A DNA stretch of 41,338 nt from a virus: IMG/VR virus record IMGVR_UViG_3300029319_000127, positions 1 to 41,338 of that record. One strand, written 5' to 3'. The notes beneath the pieces were generated by a model. It was not told where the DNA came from, searched no databases, and saw only the letters and a program-made list of their open reading frames with translations. Shown here piece after piece: positions 17,649 to 28,000 of this stretch. The position numbers and the translations under genes were made by a program. Positions within the stretch are counted from its first letter, which is position 1, and the number at the start of each line of letters is the position of its first letter.

Positions 17649-19037
17649 ATGAAATTTATAAATTCAGTAAAATTTGATACAACACCTATATCTAAAACAA
17701 AAACTATAAAAAATTTAGTTGTTCAAGGTGATTTAGGTGCAGTTTTTAGTGTTTATGTGGTTAGAAATAACGATAATTATTATTATAATTTTAATACAAA
17801 AACCTTTCAATCAACACCTACTAGACTACTTCAAAAAGAAATTATAAGTCAAGACAAAACTTATGCCGTAAAAATAACTTTTCCAACAGTTACATCTGAT
17901 AAAGATTACGACGTTTATGTTTATGCTGAGTCTCATTTTGAAACTGATTTTAATAATAGCTTTGAAGAAAGCTTGTTATATAGAGTTAAAAACACAGATA
18001 CTAGTTTAAATGAAGATGGTACATATTATTTAAGTAGTAGCACAAGACTTCCTTCAAGTTTATATCAATATGCTGATAAAACAATAACTATATCTACAAT
18101 ACACAGCGACTCTGCAGTTACAGAAGCTATAGATACTAGTAAAACAAATACAAATTTAACTGCAGCTGCGCCTAATTTTACTTTTGCAAAACCTAGAGGT
18201 AAAACATATAGCTCTGTTACTAACAGACTTAGTGTTGTTGATAATCCAGAAAATAAAGTTACAGCTAATTTTTTACCTACAATGGGATTAGCAGATCATT
18301 CAATGCAATTTGTTAGAAAACCTTTGCTTAGTGATTTTTTTGTAACAACTACACAAACTGTAGACGGCACAACTTCAAGCTCTGCAGATGTTACTCTTGA
18401 TTCTGTAGAAAATATTTATGTAGGTATGAAAATACAAAGCGTTAGCTCTGGTTCTTTAACTGCAAATACATATATAACTAAAGTTAATAGAGAAACAAAA
18501 CTAGTTAGCATGTCTCAAACCAATAGTTTTGCAGATGGAATAACTTTAACTTTAAGATCCTACGGGATTACAAATATATACAATTTATTTAAAACAAGAT
18601 TAAAAATAAGTAGTTTAGCAGGGGCGTTAAGCACTGTAGATCATCCAGACACGGGGCAACCTACAGAATTTAATTTTGTAACAACTAAATCAACTGACAC
18701 ATTAACCACGGGAACTAACTGTAAAGTAACTAGTTCAAAAGGTATAGGTACAAATGACACTATTTTCGCTGCTGGTTTAACAACTGCTGATGGCTCTGCT
18801 GATGGTACTCCAATAACTGTAGCCAGCGTTGATAACGCTAGTAGTCCAAATACAATAACACTTTCTGCTGCGTTGGCTAATAATAGCAGTATAGTAGAAA
18901 ATACAGTAATGTTTTTTAAAGGAAGTTCTTTAACTGCAGAAATAAGCTTTGATATAGAGTTTTACGAAATAGGTGATACTAACTTTACTTTATTTTTAGA
19001 TTTAGACAATATATTAACAATAACAGACGAATCATAA
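17649..19037 (+). CDS. Tail-associated beta-rich virion protein
   Basis: A 462-residue protein, 3 bp after the nozzle-like gene and sharing one base with the next start (ATAATGA). It is Thr/Ser/Asn-rich and beta-rich throughout, without signal peptide. Two repeated-looking small modules are visible. Near 250-305 are ADVTLDSVENIYVGMKIQSV and SLTANTYITKVNRETKLVSM. Near 345-425 are GTNCKVTSSKGIGTNDTIF and ITLSAALANNSSIVENTVMF. Such modules (VGM.I, then I..V, then I.LS) also occur in the capsid protein and the protein at 11229. The sequence suits a tail or fibre-base component. No enzyme motif is seen. Confidence 0.6.
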   Translation: MKFINSVKFDTTPISKTKTIKNLVVQGDLGAVFSVYVVRNNDNYYYNFNTKTFQSTPTRLLQKEIISQDKTYAVKITFPTVTSDKDYDVYVYAESHFETDFNNSFEESLLYRVKNTDTSLNEDGTYYLSSSTRLPSSLYQYADKTITISTIHSDSAVTEAIDTSKTNTNLTAAAPNFTFAKPRGKTYSSVTNRLSVVDNPENKVTANFLPTMGLADHSMQFVRKPLLSDFFVTTTQTVDGTTSSSADVTLDSVENIYVGMKIQSVSSGSLTANTYITKVNRETKLVSMSQTNSFADGITLTLRSYGITNIYNLFKTRLKISSLAGALSTVDHPDTGQPTEFNFVTTKSTDTLTTGTNCKVTSSKGIGTNDTIFAAGLTTADGSADGTPITVASVDNASSPNTITLSAALANNSSIVENTVMFFKGSSLTAEISFDIEFYEIGDTNFTLFLDLDNILTITDES

Positions 19038-19417
19038 TGACAGTAGAATATAATATACAAGGCCAAATAAATCCATCTGTTCAAATAGGTGATAATATTT
19101 ATTTTAGTTTAAAAACTTTAAGCTCTGGTTATCAGACAAGTAACTCTTTTACATATTCAGGTGTTGTTGACAAGATAGAACAAGGAGTTTCAAGCGCTAT
19201 TATAACTGTAGATATAGATAATATTAATAATGTGCCTGGTGGTGTAAATTATGCTATAACAAATATGAATGATTATTTCTTATTTTTTTCAAAAGATACT
19301 AGCGCTAATATAAATAGAATAAAAGGTTATCATGCTAATGTAACTATGATAAATGACTCTAATGAAAAAGCAGAGTTGTTTACAGTTGGTGCAGAGATAC
19401 AACCTAGTAGTAAATAA
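19037..19417 (+). CDS. Small virion-associated protein
   Basis: A 126-residue beta-rich protein whose ATG overlaps the preceding stop by one base, so translational coupling is likely. It has an N-terminal IQGQINPSVQIGDNIYFSLK, a central strand VSSAIITVDIDNI and a C-terminal KGYHANVTMINDSNEKAELF ending in VGAEIQPSSK. I associate this kind of ending (KGYxAxVxxxNxSxxKAELFxVxxExxxSSK) with small structural proteins of marine phages, recalled rather than searched. It has no signal peptide or membrane segment. A tail-tip or baseplate-like accessory role is likely from its place between tail and ejection genes. Confidence 0.6.
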   Translation: MTVEYNIQGQINPSVQIGDNIYFSLKTLSSGYQTSNSFTYSGVVDKIEQGVSSAIITVDIDNINNVPGGVNYAITNMNDYFLFFSKDTSANINRIKGYHANVTMINDSNEKAELFTVGAEIQPSSK

Positions 19418-19456
19418 CACTAAAAAAGTGTAATTATAAAATATAAAACAAACAAT

Positions 19457-20506
19457 ATGTACGAGTACGACCAAAACGGAAATCTTATTTTAACTTCATC
19501 TGGACAACAGTTATTAGACCAAAACGCGGCTGCTTTTGCTACTAGCGATATGGGCACTAGTACTTATGTTCAACCTGCTAATACGTATCAAGCAACAGAA
19601 ACTGCACCTGTACCAAGACAACTTATGGATCCAATGCAAACAATTGGTAGACTAGATGCTAAGCCTATATCTGTTGGTCCATTACCAGGTCCAAATCCGT
19701 TACCTGGAACTTTGATACAAGCGCCTATGTATGGACCGTTCAATCAAGCAGCTAAAACCGCAGCTACTAGCGGTGTTACTAGTGCGGCCACAAGCGCTGC
19801 AGCAAGTGGAGCTACAAACGCTTTTGCAAACATGTCTCCTGCAATGCAAGCTGGTATGATTGGTGGTATAGCTGGTATAGCTCAAGGACTTATTGGTAGA
19901 AGAAAAAGAAGAGCTGAGCAAAGAGCTGCAGCTGCAGAATATAGAGGTATGAGAAGAAGATTTGAAAATTTGGACACTAGCAATTTAGCGGCTAATATTC
20001 AAAATCCGTTTGCAGAAAATGTTTTTGAAGATTTAACAGTAAATAGACAAGCTGCAGAATTTGCAGCGCAACAAGGTCAACAAGCAAGAGCAAACATAAT
20101 GAGTCAGTTTAGAGGTGTTGCTGGAGGTAGTGGTATAGCAGGCCTAGCACAATCTTTAGCAAATCAAGCTACTACAGCATCACAGCAAGCAGCTGCTAGT
20201 ATAGCTATGCAAGAACAGCAAAACGCAAAATTAGCAGCTCAAGGACAATTACAAGTTCAAAAAGGCGAAGCTATGGTACAACAAATGCAATTAGCTGGTG
20301 AAGAAAGAGCTAGAGCATTAGATTACAGACAAACAGGTACGTTGTTTGGCATGGCTCAACAAAGAAAAAGAGCTGCAGATCAAGCTGTAGCGCAGGCAAA
20401 TGCAGCGCTATATGGTGGTATTGGTCAGTTAGCAGGTACATTTTTAACTGGTGGTATGAGTAATATGGCTCAAGGTTTAACATTTATGGGTAATACACCC
20501 GCATAG
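19457..20506 (+). CDS. Internal virion (ejection) protein, gp14-like by context
   Basis: A 349-residue Ala/Gln-rich protein. Residues 1-115 are a low-complexity, Pro/Ala/Thr-rich tail. Around 126-150, MSPAMQAGMIGGIAGIAQG is hydrophobic and followed by a basic cluster (GRRKRRAEQR), a probable membrane-inserting helix with a positive flank. Residues 155-300 are helical and coiled-coil-prone (ANIMSQFRGVAGGSGIAGLA, then ALDYRQ). The C-terminus has a second Gly-rich hydrophobic stretch (ALYGGIGQLAGTFLTGGM). Small ejection proteins of podoviruses (T7 gp14 type) are similarly helical with membrane-active segments and are the first of three adjacent genes. This one heads a run with the 523- and 2243-residue genes. 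Confidence 0.65.
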   Translation: MYEYDQNGNLILTSSGQQLLDQNAAAFATSDMGTSTYVQPANTYQATETAPVPRQLMDPMQTIGRLDAKPISVGPLPGPNPLPGTLIQAPMYGPFNQAAKTAATSGVTSAATSAAASGATNAFANMSPAMQAGMIGGIAGIAQGLIGRRKRRAEQRAAAAEYRGMRRRFENLDTSNLAANIQNPFAENVFEDLTVNRQAAEFAAQQGQQARANIMSQFRGVAGGSGIAGLAQSLANQATTASQQAAASIAMQEQQNAKLAAQGQLQVQKGEAMVQQMQLAGEERARALDYRQTGTLFGMAQQRKRAADQAVAQANAALYGGIGQLAGTFLTGGMSNMAQGLTFMGNTPA

Positions 20507-20513
20507 AATTGAT

Positions 20514-22085
20514 ATGGCAAAAAAACAAGGTAGTTTAAATTATAATCCAAACACAGTTTTAATAGCTGGCGAGGGTCAAATGAGAGATGCGCAAGCACAA
20601 GCTTCTTTAGCTGGTGGTGCAGCTTTTTCTGCTGGCTTTCAAAAAGCTTTTATGGCTGGTTTAGAAGAAAACAGAAGGCAACAAGCTCAACACGAAGCTA
20701 TGATGATTGATCTTGGAGGCATAGACAATATACAGTATTTAGATGGTGAAAACAAAATAGCTGTAACTAATTTTTTAAGAACTCAAAGAGATGAGTATTC
20801 TAAACTTGCTGAATTATATTCAAAAACAAAAGATGTAGCATTATTAGATAAAATGAATGCTATAAAAGTTTCTTTTAATAATTTAAATACAGATATAGCT
20901 ACTTTATATAACGACAAAGTAGGTTATGTAGACGCTTCTGACAAAGGACAATTAGTGCTAGGCGGTAAAAGTTTTGATCAAAAATTTTATGACAATGTAC
21001 TTTTAAGTGGTAGTGGTTTTAAAAGTATAAATGAAAACGGTAGACTTGTTTACGACAAAGACGGTAAAGACGTTTTATATGCTGATGTAGCAGGTAAATG
21101 GAACGTAAAAAATAATATTGCAGAAAGTTTGGTTCTACAAACTGACGCTGCTATAGTTAAAAACGCTCAAAAAGGTTTTGGCTTTGATGCTATTGGCGTT
21201 AAAAATTCTTTCAAGTCTGGTTTTAAACAGACTGGTCCTGAAGGTTTACAAGTAATGGCAGAAACAGATATAACAGGTGATGATGACTTTACATTGCCAA
21301 ACGGACAAAGAGTTGGTAATATGTCATTTGAGTTTATGTGGGGCGCTGGTATGTTAGACGGCAAGTATTATTCTAAAAGAAAATCAGGTGATACAAGCTG
21401 GATGTTTGACAATGCTAACACTGATGAATTAAACGATTTAATGTCTCAGTATTACACTGATGTTATGCAAGACAGACACAAAAGTAATTTAAAACAACAA
21501 GGTGGTGGAAGTCAGTTTGGAACTAGTTTTTTAAGTCAACCAGGTAAAGGTAAAGTTTTTGTAGATGGTGGTGCTGATAATATAGATTATAATACAGGTG
21601 TAAAGTTACTTAATGATCTTTCAAAAGCCGCGCAAGGACAATCAGTTACTGTAAATGTTACTGGAACTCTTTATAAGTATAACCCAAGCACAAATCAATG
21701 GACAGATCAAGATGACAATCTTGTGGCTGGATCAATACAAAAATTTATTACAGATACTTTAGGTATTTCTGATCCTGCGTTTTTAGGTATTAAAGCTAGT
21801 GGCAATATTCAAGGGGCAACTAGTGGTGTTAACTTTAATATATTTAAAGAAGAAGAAGATGAAGCGCAAAAAAAATTAGAAAATTTATTTCCAGATTTTG
21901 GTTTTTCACACATTAATTTTGGACCAAGAGACAGGATAACAGTTACAGACCCTAATGGCAATGAAATAGGAACTTTTGATTTTGACTATAGTGATGATGA
22001 AGATGCTAAAAAAGAAGCTATAAGATTTAATAATGCAATGGAAAGGTATTTGCAAAAAACACAATTACCAATAATAAAAAAATAA
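20514..22085 (+). CDS. Internal virion protein, middle member of the ejection trio
   Basis: A 523-residue protein lying 7 bp after the previous gene and abutting the next one exactly (stop then ATG). Residues 1-140 are helical and Ala/Gln-rich (GEGQMRDAQAQASLAGGAAF, GLEENRRQQAQHEAMM). The middle is mixed, with Gly/Asp turns, and the end (about 465-523) is acidic then basic (DFDYSDDEDAKKEAIRFNNA). It has no signal peptide or certain membrane helix. It has the position and helical Gln/Ala-rich start expected for the second ejection protein of podoviruses (T7 gp15 type), but no sequence signature proves it. It is probably packaged inside the head and released with the genome. Confidence 0.6.
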   Translation: MAKKQGSLNYNPNTVLIAGEGQMRDAQAQASLAGGAAFSAGFQKAFMAGLEENRRQQAQHEAMMIDLGGIDNIQYLDGENKIAVTNFLRTQRDEYSKLAELYSKTKDVALLDKMNAIKVSFNNLNTDIATLYNDKVGYVDASDKGQLVLGGKSFDQKFYDNVLLSGSGFKSINENGRLVYDKDGKDVLYADVAGKWNVKNNIAESLVLQTDAAIVKNAQKGFGFDAIGVKNSFKSGFKQTGPEGLQVMAETDITGDDDFTLPNGQRVGNMSFEFMWGAGMLDGKYYSKRKSGDTSWMFDNANTDELNDLMSQYYTDVMQDRHKSNLKQQGGGSQFGTSFLSQPGKGKVFVDGGADNIDYNTGVKLLNDLSKAAQGQSVTVNVTGTLYKYNPSTNQWTDQDDNLVAGSIQKFITDTLGISDPAFLGIKASGNIQGATSGVNFNIFKEEEDEAQKKLENLFPDFGFSHINFGPRDRITVTDPNGNEIGTFDFDYSDDEDAKKEAIRFNNAMERYLQKTQLPIIKK

Positions 22086-25000
22086 ATGTCAGATTTTAGT
22101 TATAACAACGTAAATATTTCTGTTCAAGAGGTAGCTGACGCTGCTAAAAAATCTAACATGTCTATAGAAGATTATATTGATTCTGTAGATGGTTTAGAGT
22201 ATACTGTTGCGCCTGAAGATAGAGGTTTTTTTTATGACTTATACGTTGCTTATAAACAAGGTGTAAACGCTGGTGCTAGTGTTGATGAGGCTTTTGATAT
22301 ATATAAACAAGGCAAAGATATTTCAGATGAAGATTTGCAAGGCGCAATAGATGCCGTAAGTAAAATGCAAGAAATTGGGCCTACTAACGAACAATATGAA
22401 TTTGCAAAAGCTAAAAAGAAATATGGTGGAGGTGCTTTTGGTACATTGAAAGCTTTAAGAGAAAACCCTGGATTTTTACCTCAACTATTAGTTAGTAGTT
22501 TTGCTACTATGGGTAGTTCTTTTTTAGACTCAGAAGAGGTTGCTGGAACTACATTGGCTTCTGCTGGTGTTGGAGCTGGTTCAGGCGCTTTAATAGCTGG
22601 TCCTGGCGGTGCTATTAAAGGTGCTTTGTCTGGAGGTATAGGAGGTTTAGTAGGTTCTATGGAAACAGGTTTGACTTTAATGGATTTAATTCAAGAAGAA
22701 TTAGGTGAAGGTGTTGAACTTACAAAAGAAAATGTTAGAGAAATTTTATCTAATGAAGAAAAGTTTAATGATATAAAACAAAAATCAGCTGCTAGAGGTA
22801 GAAACATAGGTGCTGTAGAGTCTTTGGCTTTTGTACTTTCAATGGGTGCTAGTAGAGCTTTTACTAGTATAGGAAAATTTCGTACTGCTGCTTTAGCAGG
22901 TACTGCAATTGAAACTGCTGGTGGTTTTGCTGGTGAAATTGCTGGTCAAATAGGTGCTGGGCAAAAAATAGATACAGGTGAAGCTGTGCTAGAAGGTATT
23001 GGTGAAATAGCTGGTCCTGGAACTATTATTAATGTAAGTGATGTTATGAGAACAGCACTTCAAAGAAGTAAATATAATATTAATGGCGAAACAAGATCAA
23101 AAAAAGAAATAGTTGATATATTAAATAATAAAAATTTAACAGCACAAGAAAAAACTAAAATAAAATTTAGTATTGAAAATGATAATCAATTTGAAAATTT
23201 TGTTAATGAAAAATTAAACGATATAAGTCTTGAATCTAAAATAGATCCTAGAGTTTCTGAAGATAAAGATAGGGCAGATTTAGTTAATCTACAAAAACAA
23301 TTAGAAAAAGCTAAAGCTGATGCTAATAAAACTGGTATATTTAGAGTAGTTGATGCGCAAGCTAACGTAGAAAATATAGAAACACAAATAGACAATATAA
23401 TAAATAAATATAGCGATGTTGATCGTAGAACTTCTGATGTTAGGGCTAGAAAGAAAACAGCTGAACAAGTTGAAGAAAATTTAGCAGATCAAGTTTTTGA
23501 AGCAAGCATGTCCTTTGCTAAAAAACATGCTAAGCTATATAACTTAAATATTGTAGACGGTTTATCAAAAACTGAAATAGAAAAACAATACGGTAAAAAA
23601 GCTGCTAAATCCAATGGTTTTATTACACCAGAAGGTGATATAATTATTAATAAAGATGTAGCTAAAACAAAAGGTATTATAGGTTCTAATACAGCTAACC
23701 ATGAATTATTACACGGTATAATACAAGCTAGTGGTAAAGCTGATAAGATAGATCAAAAACTTGTAGATGATTTTTTAAATAAGATAGGTGAAAAAAATAA
23801 AGCTATTGTATTAAAAAGAATAAAAGATAATTATACTGAAGATTATATTAAGAAAAATAAAGACGAGTACTTTACAGCTTTTTCAGATGGAGTTGAAAAT
23901 GGAGAAATAACTTTTGACAACGGTATATTTACAAGAGTTATAGATTCTGTAAGAAATCTATTACAAGATCTTGGTATTAGAAAAGTTGATTTTGAGTCAG
24001 CTGATGGTATGTATAACTTTTTAAAAGATTACAATAGAAGTATACATAAAGGAGCTTTAAGTAAAGGTATTAGAAGAGCAACTGGCGCTACAGCTGCACC
24101 TACACAAACAAAACAATCAAGAAGTCAACTTGTTGATACTATAAACGATTTACAACAAGGTGCTGTTACAAAAGCTGACTTTCAAAAACCAGAAGTGTTT
24201 AATAAAGTTTTTGAAGCTATACAGCCAGGTGGTGCTATAAACAATTATATAAAAAGTTTGCAAATGAGTCCTGAAAAAACTCAAGAAACTATAGACTCTG
24301 TAACTGATCGTTTAATAAACTTTGATCCTGCTGCTAAAAGAAAAGATGGTAGCGTTATTGGGCCAAGAGGTCTTGGTGAGTTTATAATGGCTAACGTAGG
24401 TTTTGGTAAACTAGATGCTGCTAAAAAATTGGCTACTAAAGCTAAGAAAACTAAAAGAGAAACTACTATAGATACTAAAGAAGCTAAAGAAATAGCTGAC
24501 ACACCTGTAGAAACTACACAAGAATTAGCTAATGGACCTAGAATTTTAAGTACTTTTGACGTGCCTTTAGAAGATAATGTTAATACTACTATAATAGAAC
24601 GAGTTGAAAATTTAATAGAAGAAAACCCTGCTAATCTAAAAGAACAAGCTGATAAACTTGTGTTAAATGAAATAAGAAAAGATTTAGACGGCGCTATACC
24701 TAAAGTAACGTCAAAAGGAGTTACTGCAGAGTATGAAACTTTTATAAGAGAAACTTTTGATGAAAATGTAAAAAGTATAGGTATTGAAAAAAGTAGAAAA
24801 TTACCTTGGTTTGAAAAGAAAAAAGTAGGTAGAAAAGATTATAAAAATATAGATCCTGAAACAGGTAAAGTTAGTAATTATAGAAAAGATGTTTTTGAAA
24901 GCAAAGCTAGTAAGCCTAAGTATATTAAATATTATACGCAAGGAAAACCAGGTGTTTTAAGAGAAAGAAGAAGAGCGTTAATATTAATGATTGCTGAAAG

Positions 25001-28000
25001 AAAAAAAGATGTAGCTGTTGATAACTATATAGAAGAAAACTCAGGTAACATAGACGCTGTAATGCAAGCAAAATTAAGAGCTGCTTCAAGAACAGCAGAG
25101 CTTGTAGAGCAAGAGTTAAAAACTTTTGATACTATAAAGTTTAGTAATTATTTTGTTAATAAAACAGAAGAGTATTATAAGAGCCCAGCTAATAAAGGTA
25201 AAAAACTATATCGTAATAGAGGTTTTGCTTTTGAGCAAGTAATTATAGATTTAATAAGAAGTTATGGTCTTGATCCCGATGTTCTTGAGCTAAAAGTAGA
25301 TATTAATACTGAAAAAGGTGGTTTAGCTGACGTTTCGTTTACTTTAATGGGAGTTAGACGTAGTTTAGAGCTAAAGTTTGGTAAAACTCCAAAAGAAGCT
25401 ACTAACGTGCCTATGGGCGCTGTATCTTGGAGTTTTTTTGATCTCGCTAAAAAAACTTTTGGTTTAGCTAAAAATAGACCTGCTTCGTACAGCTCTATTG
25501 ATTTTAACGGATTAGCAAAAGCTTTATTAGCTGACAATGGACCGTTAGAAAAATATATTAATAGATATAATGAACTTCGCGTGCTTTACAACAATGGTGT
25601 TAAAACAGTTGAAGTAAACGGCAAGGCTATGCCTTTAAATACAGAAGGTAGGCGTTTAGAAGGTGAAGAAGCGTTGTCTGAGCTAAACCAAATAGGAGAT
25701 AAAATATCTGAAAACATATATCATATATTACAAAAAGAAAAATTAGCTAATTTTAATATAAGACAAACAAGTAAAGATGGTCAACCACTTGTTGATCATT
25801 ACGAGGCTAAAGTAGGTAAAGATCCTGTAACTGGAGAAGAAGTTCTTGGTGTAGACTTTCTAGAACCACTTGGTGTAGGTTTGTATAATGTAAGTGATCC
25901 AGCACAAAGTCCTTTGCCGCAATTACCTTGGGTAAAAGATGCTTTTACTGTTACTAGCAATGTTTATCTAAAAAATTCTGGCTCAATAGGTAAAAAAGTA
26001 AATGGTAAAAAAGTTTCTACCATAATACCGGGTGGTAGTAAAATAATAAGATTTAATATACAAGTTCAAAACTCTGTTGCTGAAGTTAAAAAAGTTTCTG
26101 ATTATAGCGTAACTAACGAAAGTTCTTTTATAGCTTTGTTAGAGCAAGCTGCTTCTTTGCAAAAGCCAGTTGAGCAAGTAAATAAATATTCAAACTCTGT
26201 TGATAATGCTAGAGTAACAAAACAATATCATAACAATAAAAGAGGTATGAGTACTTTTGACTTTGACGAAACGTTAATTGTTGAGGGTAAAAACTTTGTT
26301 ACAGCTACTAAAGGTGATGATGTTGTGCAAATTAGTAGTGCTGAATGGCCTATATTAGGTCAAAAATATGCAGATGATGGTTATACTTTTGATTTTAAAG
26401 ATTTTGTAAATGTAAGAGGTGGTAAAGAAGGTCCATTGTTACAAAAAATGAAAAATCAAATTAAAAAGTTTGGACCTGAAAATGTGTTTGTATTAACAGC
26501 AAGACAGCAACAAGCAGATACAGCAATACATGGTTGGTTAAAATCACAAGGTATTGATATACCTATAGAAAATATAACAGGTTTAGGTGATAGTACAGGC
26601 GAGGCAAAAGCTTTATGGATGCTTAATAAGTTTGAGCAAGGCTATAATGATATGTATTTTGTTGACGATGCCCTGCCTAATGTTGATGCTGTTAAAAACG
26701 CTTTAGAGCAATTAGATATTAAATCAGATGTACAACAAGCTAAATTAAAGTTTAGCAATAGCATAGATAGTGATTTTAATAATATTTTGCAAGACGTTAC
26801 TAATATAGATGCTAAAAAACGTTTTAGCGAAACTAAAGCTAGAAAACGCGGCGCTAGTAAAGGTAAGTTTAGATATTTTATACCGCCATCTCATGAAGAT
26901 TTTGTAGGGTTACTTTATAATTTTATGGGTAAAGGTGAGTTAGGTAATAAACATAGGGATTTTTTTGAAAAAACTTTAATTAGACCTTTAAATAGAGCTT
27001 ATAGAGAATTAAACGCTGCAAAACAAGCTATAGCAAACGATTATAGAGCGTTAAGAAAAAATAATCCTGACGTTGTGAAAAAGCTTAATCAAAAAACGCC
27101 TGATGGTGATTTTACTTACGAAGATGCTGTAAGAGTTTACTTGTGGAATAAGCACGGGCATAAAGTTGAAGGCTTAAGTAATGCTGATTTAAAAGAGTTA
27201 AGCGATTTAGTAAACAATGATATTGCTTTAAAAAATTATGCAGAACAGTTAAATATTATATCTAAACAAAAAGAATATGTTGCACCAACAGCAGATTGGG
27301 AAGTTGGTGACATTAGAACTGATTTAACTGATGCTACTGGTAGAATAGGTAGAGAAAAATTTTTTGCAGAGTTTTTAGAAAATGCAGAAGCTACTTTTTC
27401 AAAAGAAAATTTAAATAAAATTGAAGCTGGATTTGGCTCTGGCGTAAGAAACGCTATTGAAGATGTTTTGTATAGGATAAAAACAGGACAAAATAGACCA
27501 TCAGGCCAAAATGTTTTAGTTAATAAATTAATGAACTATTTAAACGCTGCTGTTAGCTCTGTCATGTTCTTTAACGTAAGATCATCTGTACTACAGCAAA
27601 TGTCATTAGTTAATTTTATAAATTTTGGTGACAATAATATATTTAAATTTGCAAAAGCTTTTGCTAATAAAAAACAGTATTGGGCTGACTGGGCTTATTT
27701 ATTTAACTCAGATTATATGAAACAAAGACGTGCTGGTATACAAACAGATGTTAACGGTGCTGAACTTGCTGCTTCTGTTGCTAACTCAAAAAATCCTGTG
27801 CAAACTGTAATAAGAAAACTATTACAACTAGGATTTTTACCTACTCAAATTGGTGATAATATTGCAATTGCTACTGGTGGTGCTGCTATGTATAGAAATA
27901 GAGTTAATACTTATTTATCACAAGGTTTAAGCAAAGTTGAAGCTGAAAAAAAGGCTTTTGTAGATTTTCAAGAAATAGCAGAAAGTACACAACAGTCTGC

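Noticed and set aside
19417-19431. Hairpin ACACT-AAAAA-AGTGT after the 126-residue gene
   Set aside because: The stem has only five pairs and is followed by mixed A/T rather than a U run; too weak to call a terminator.
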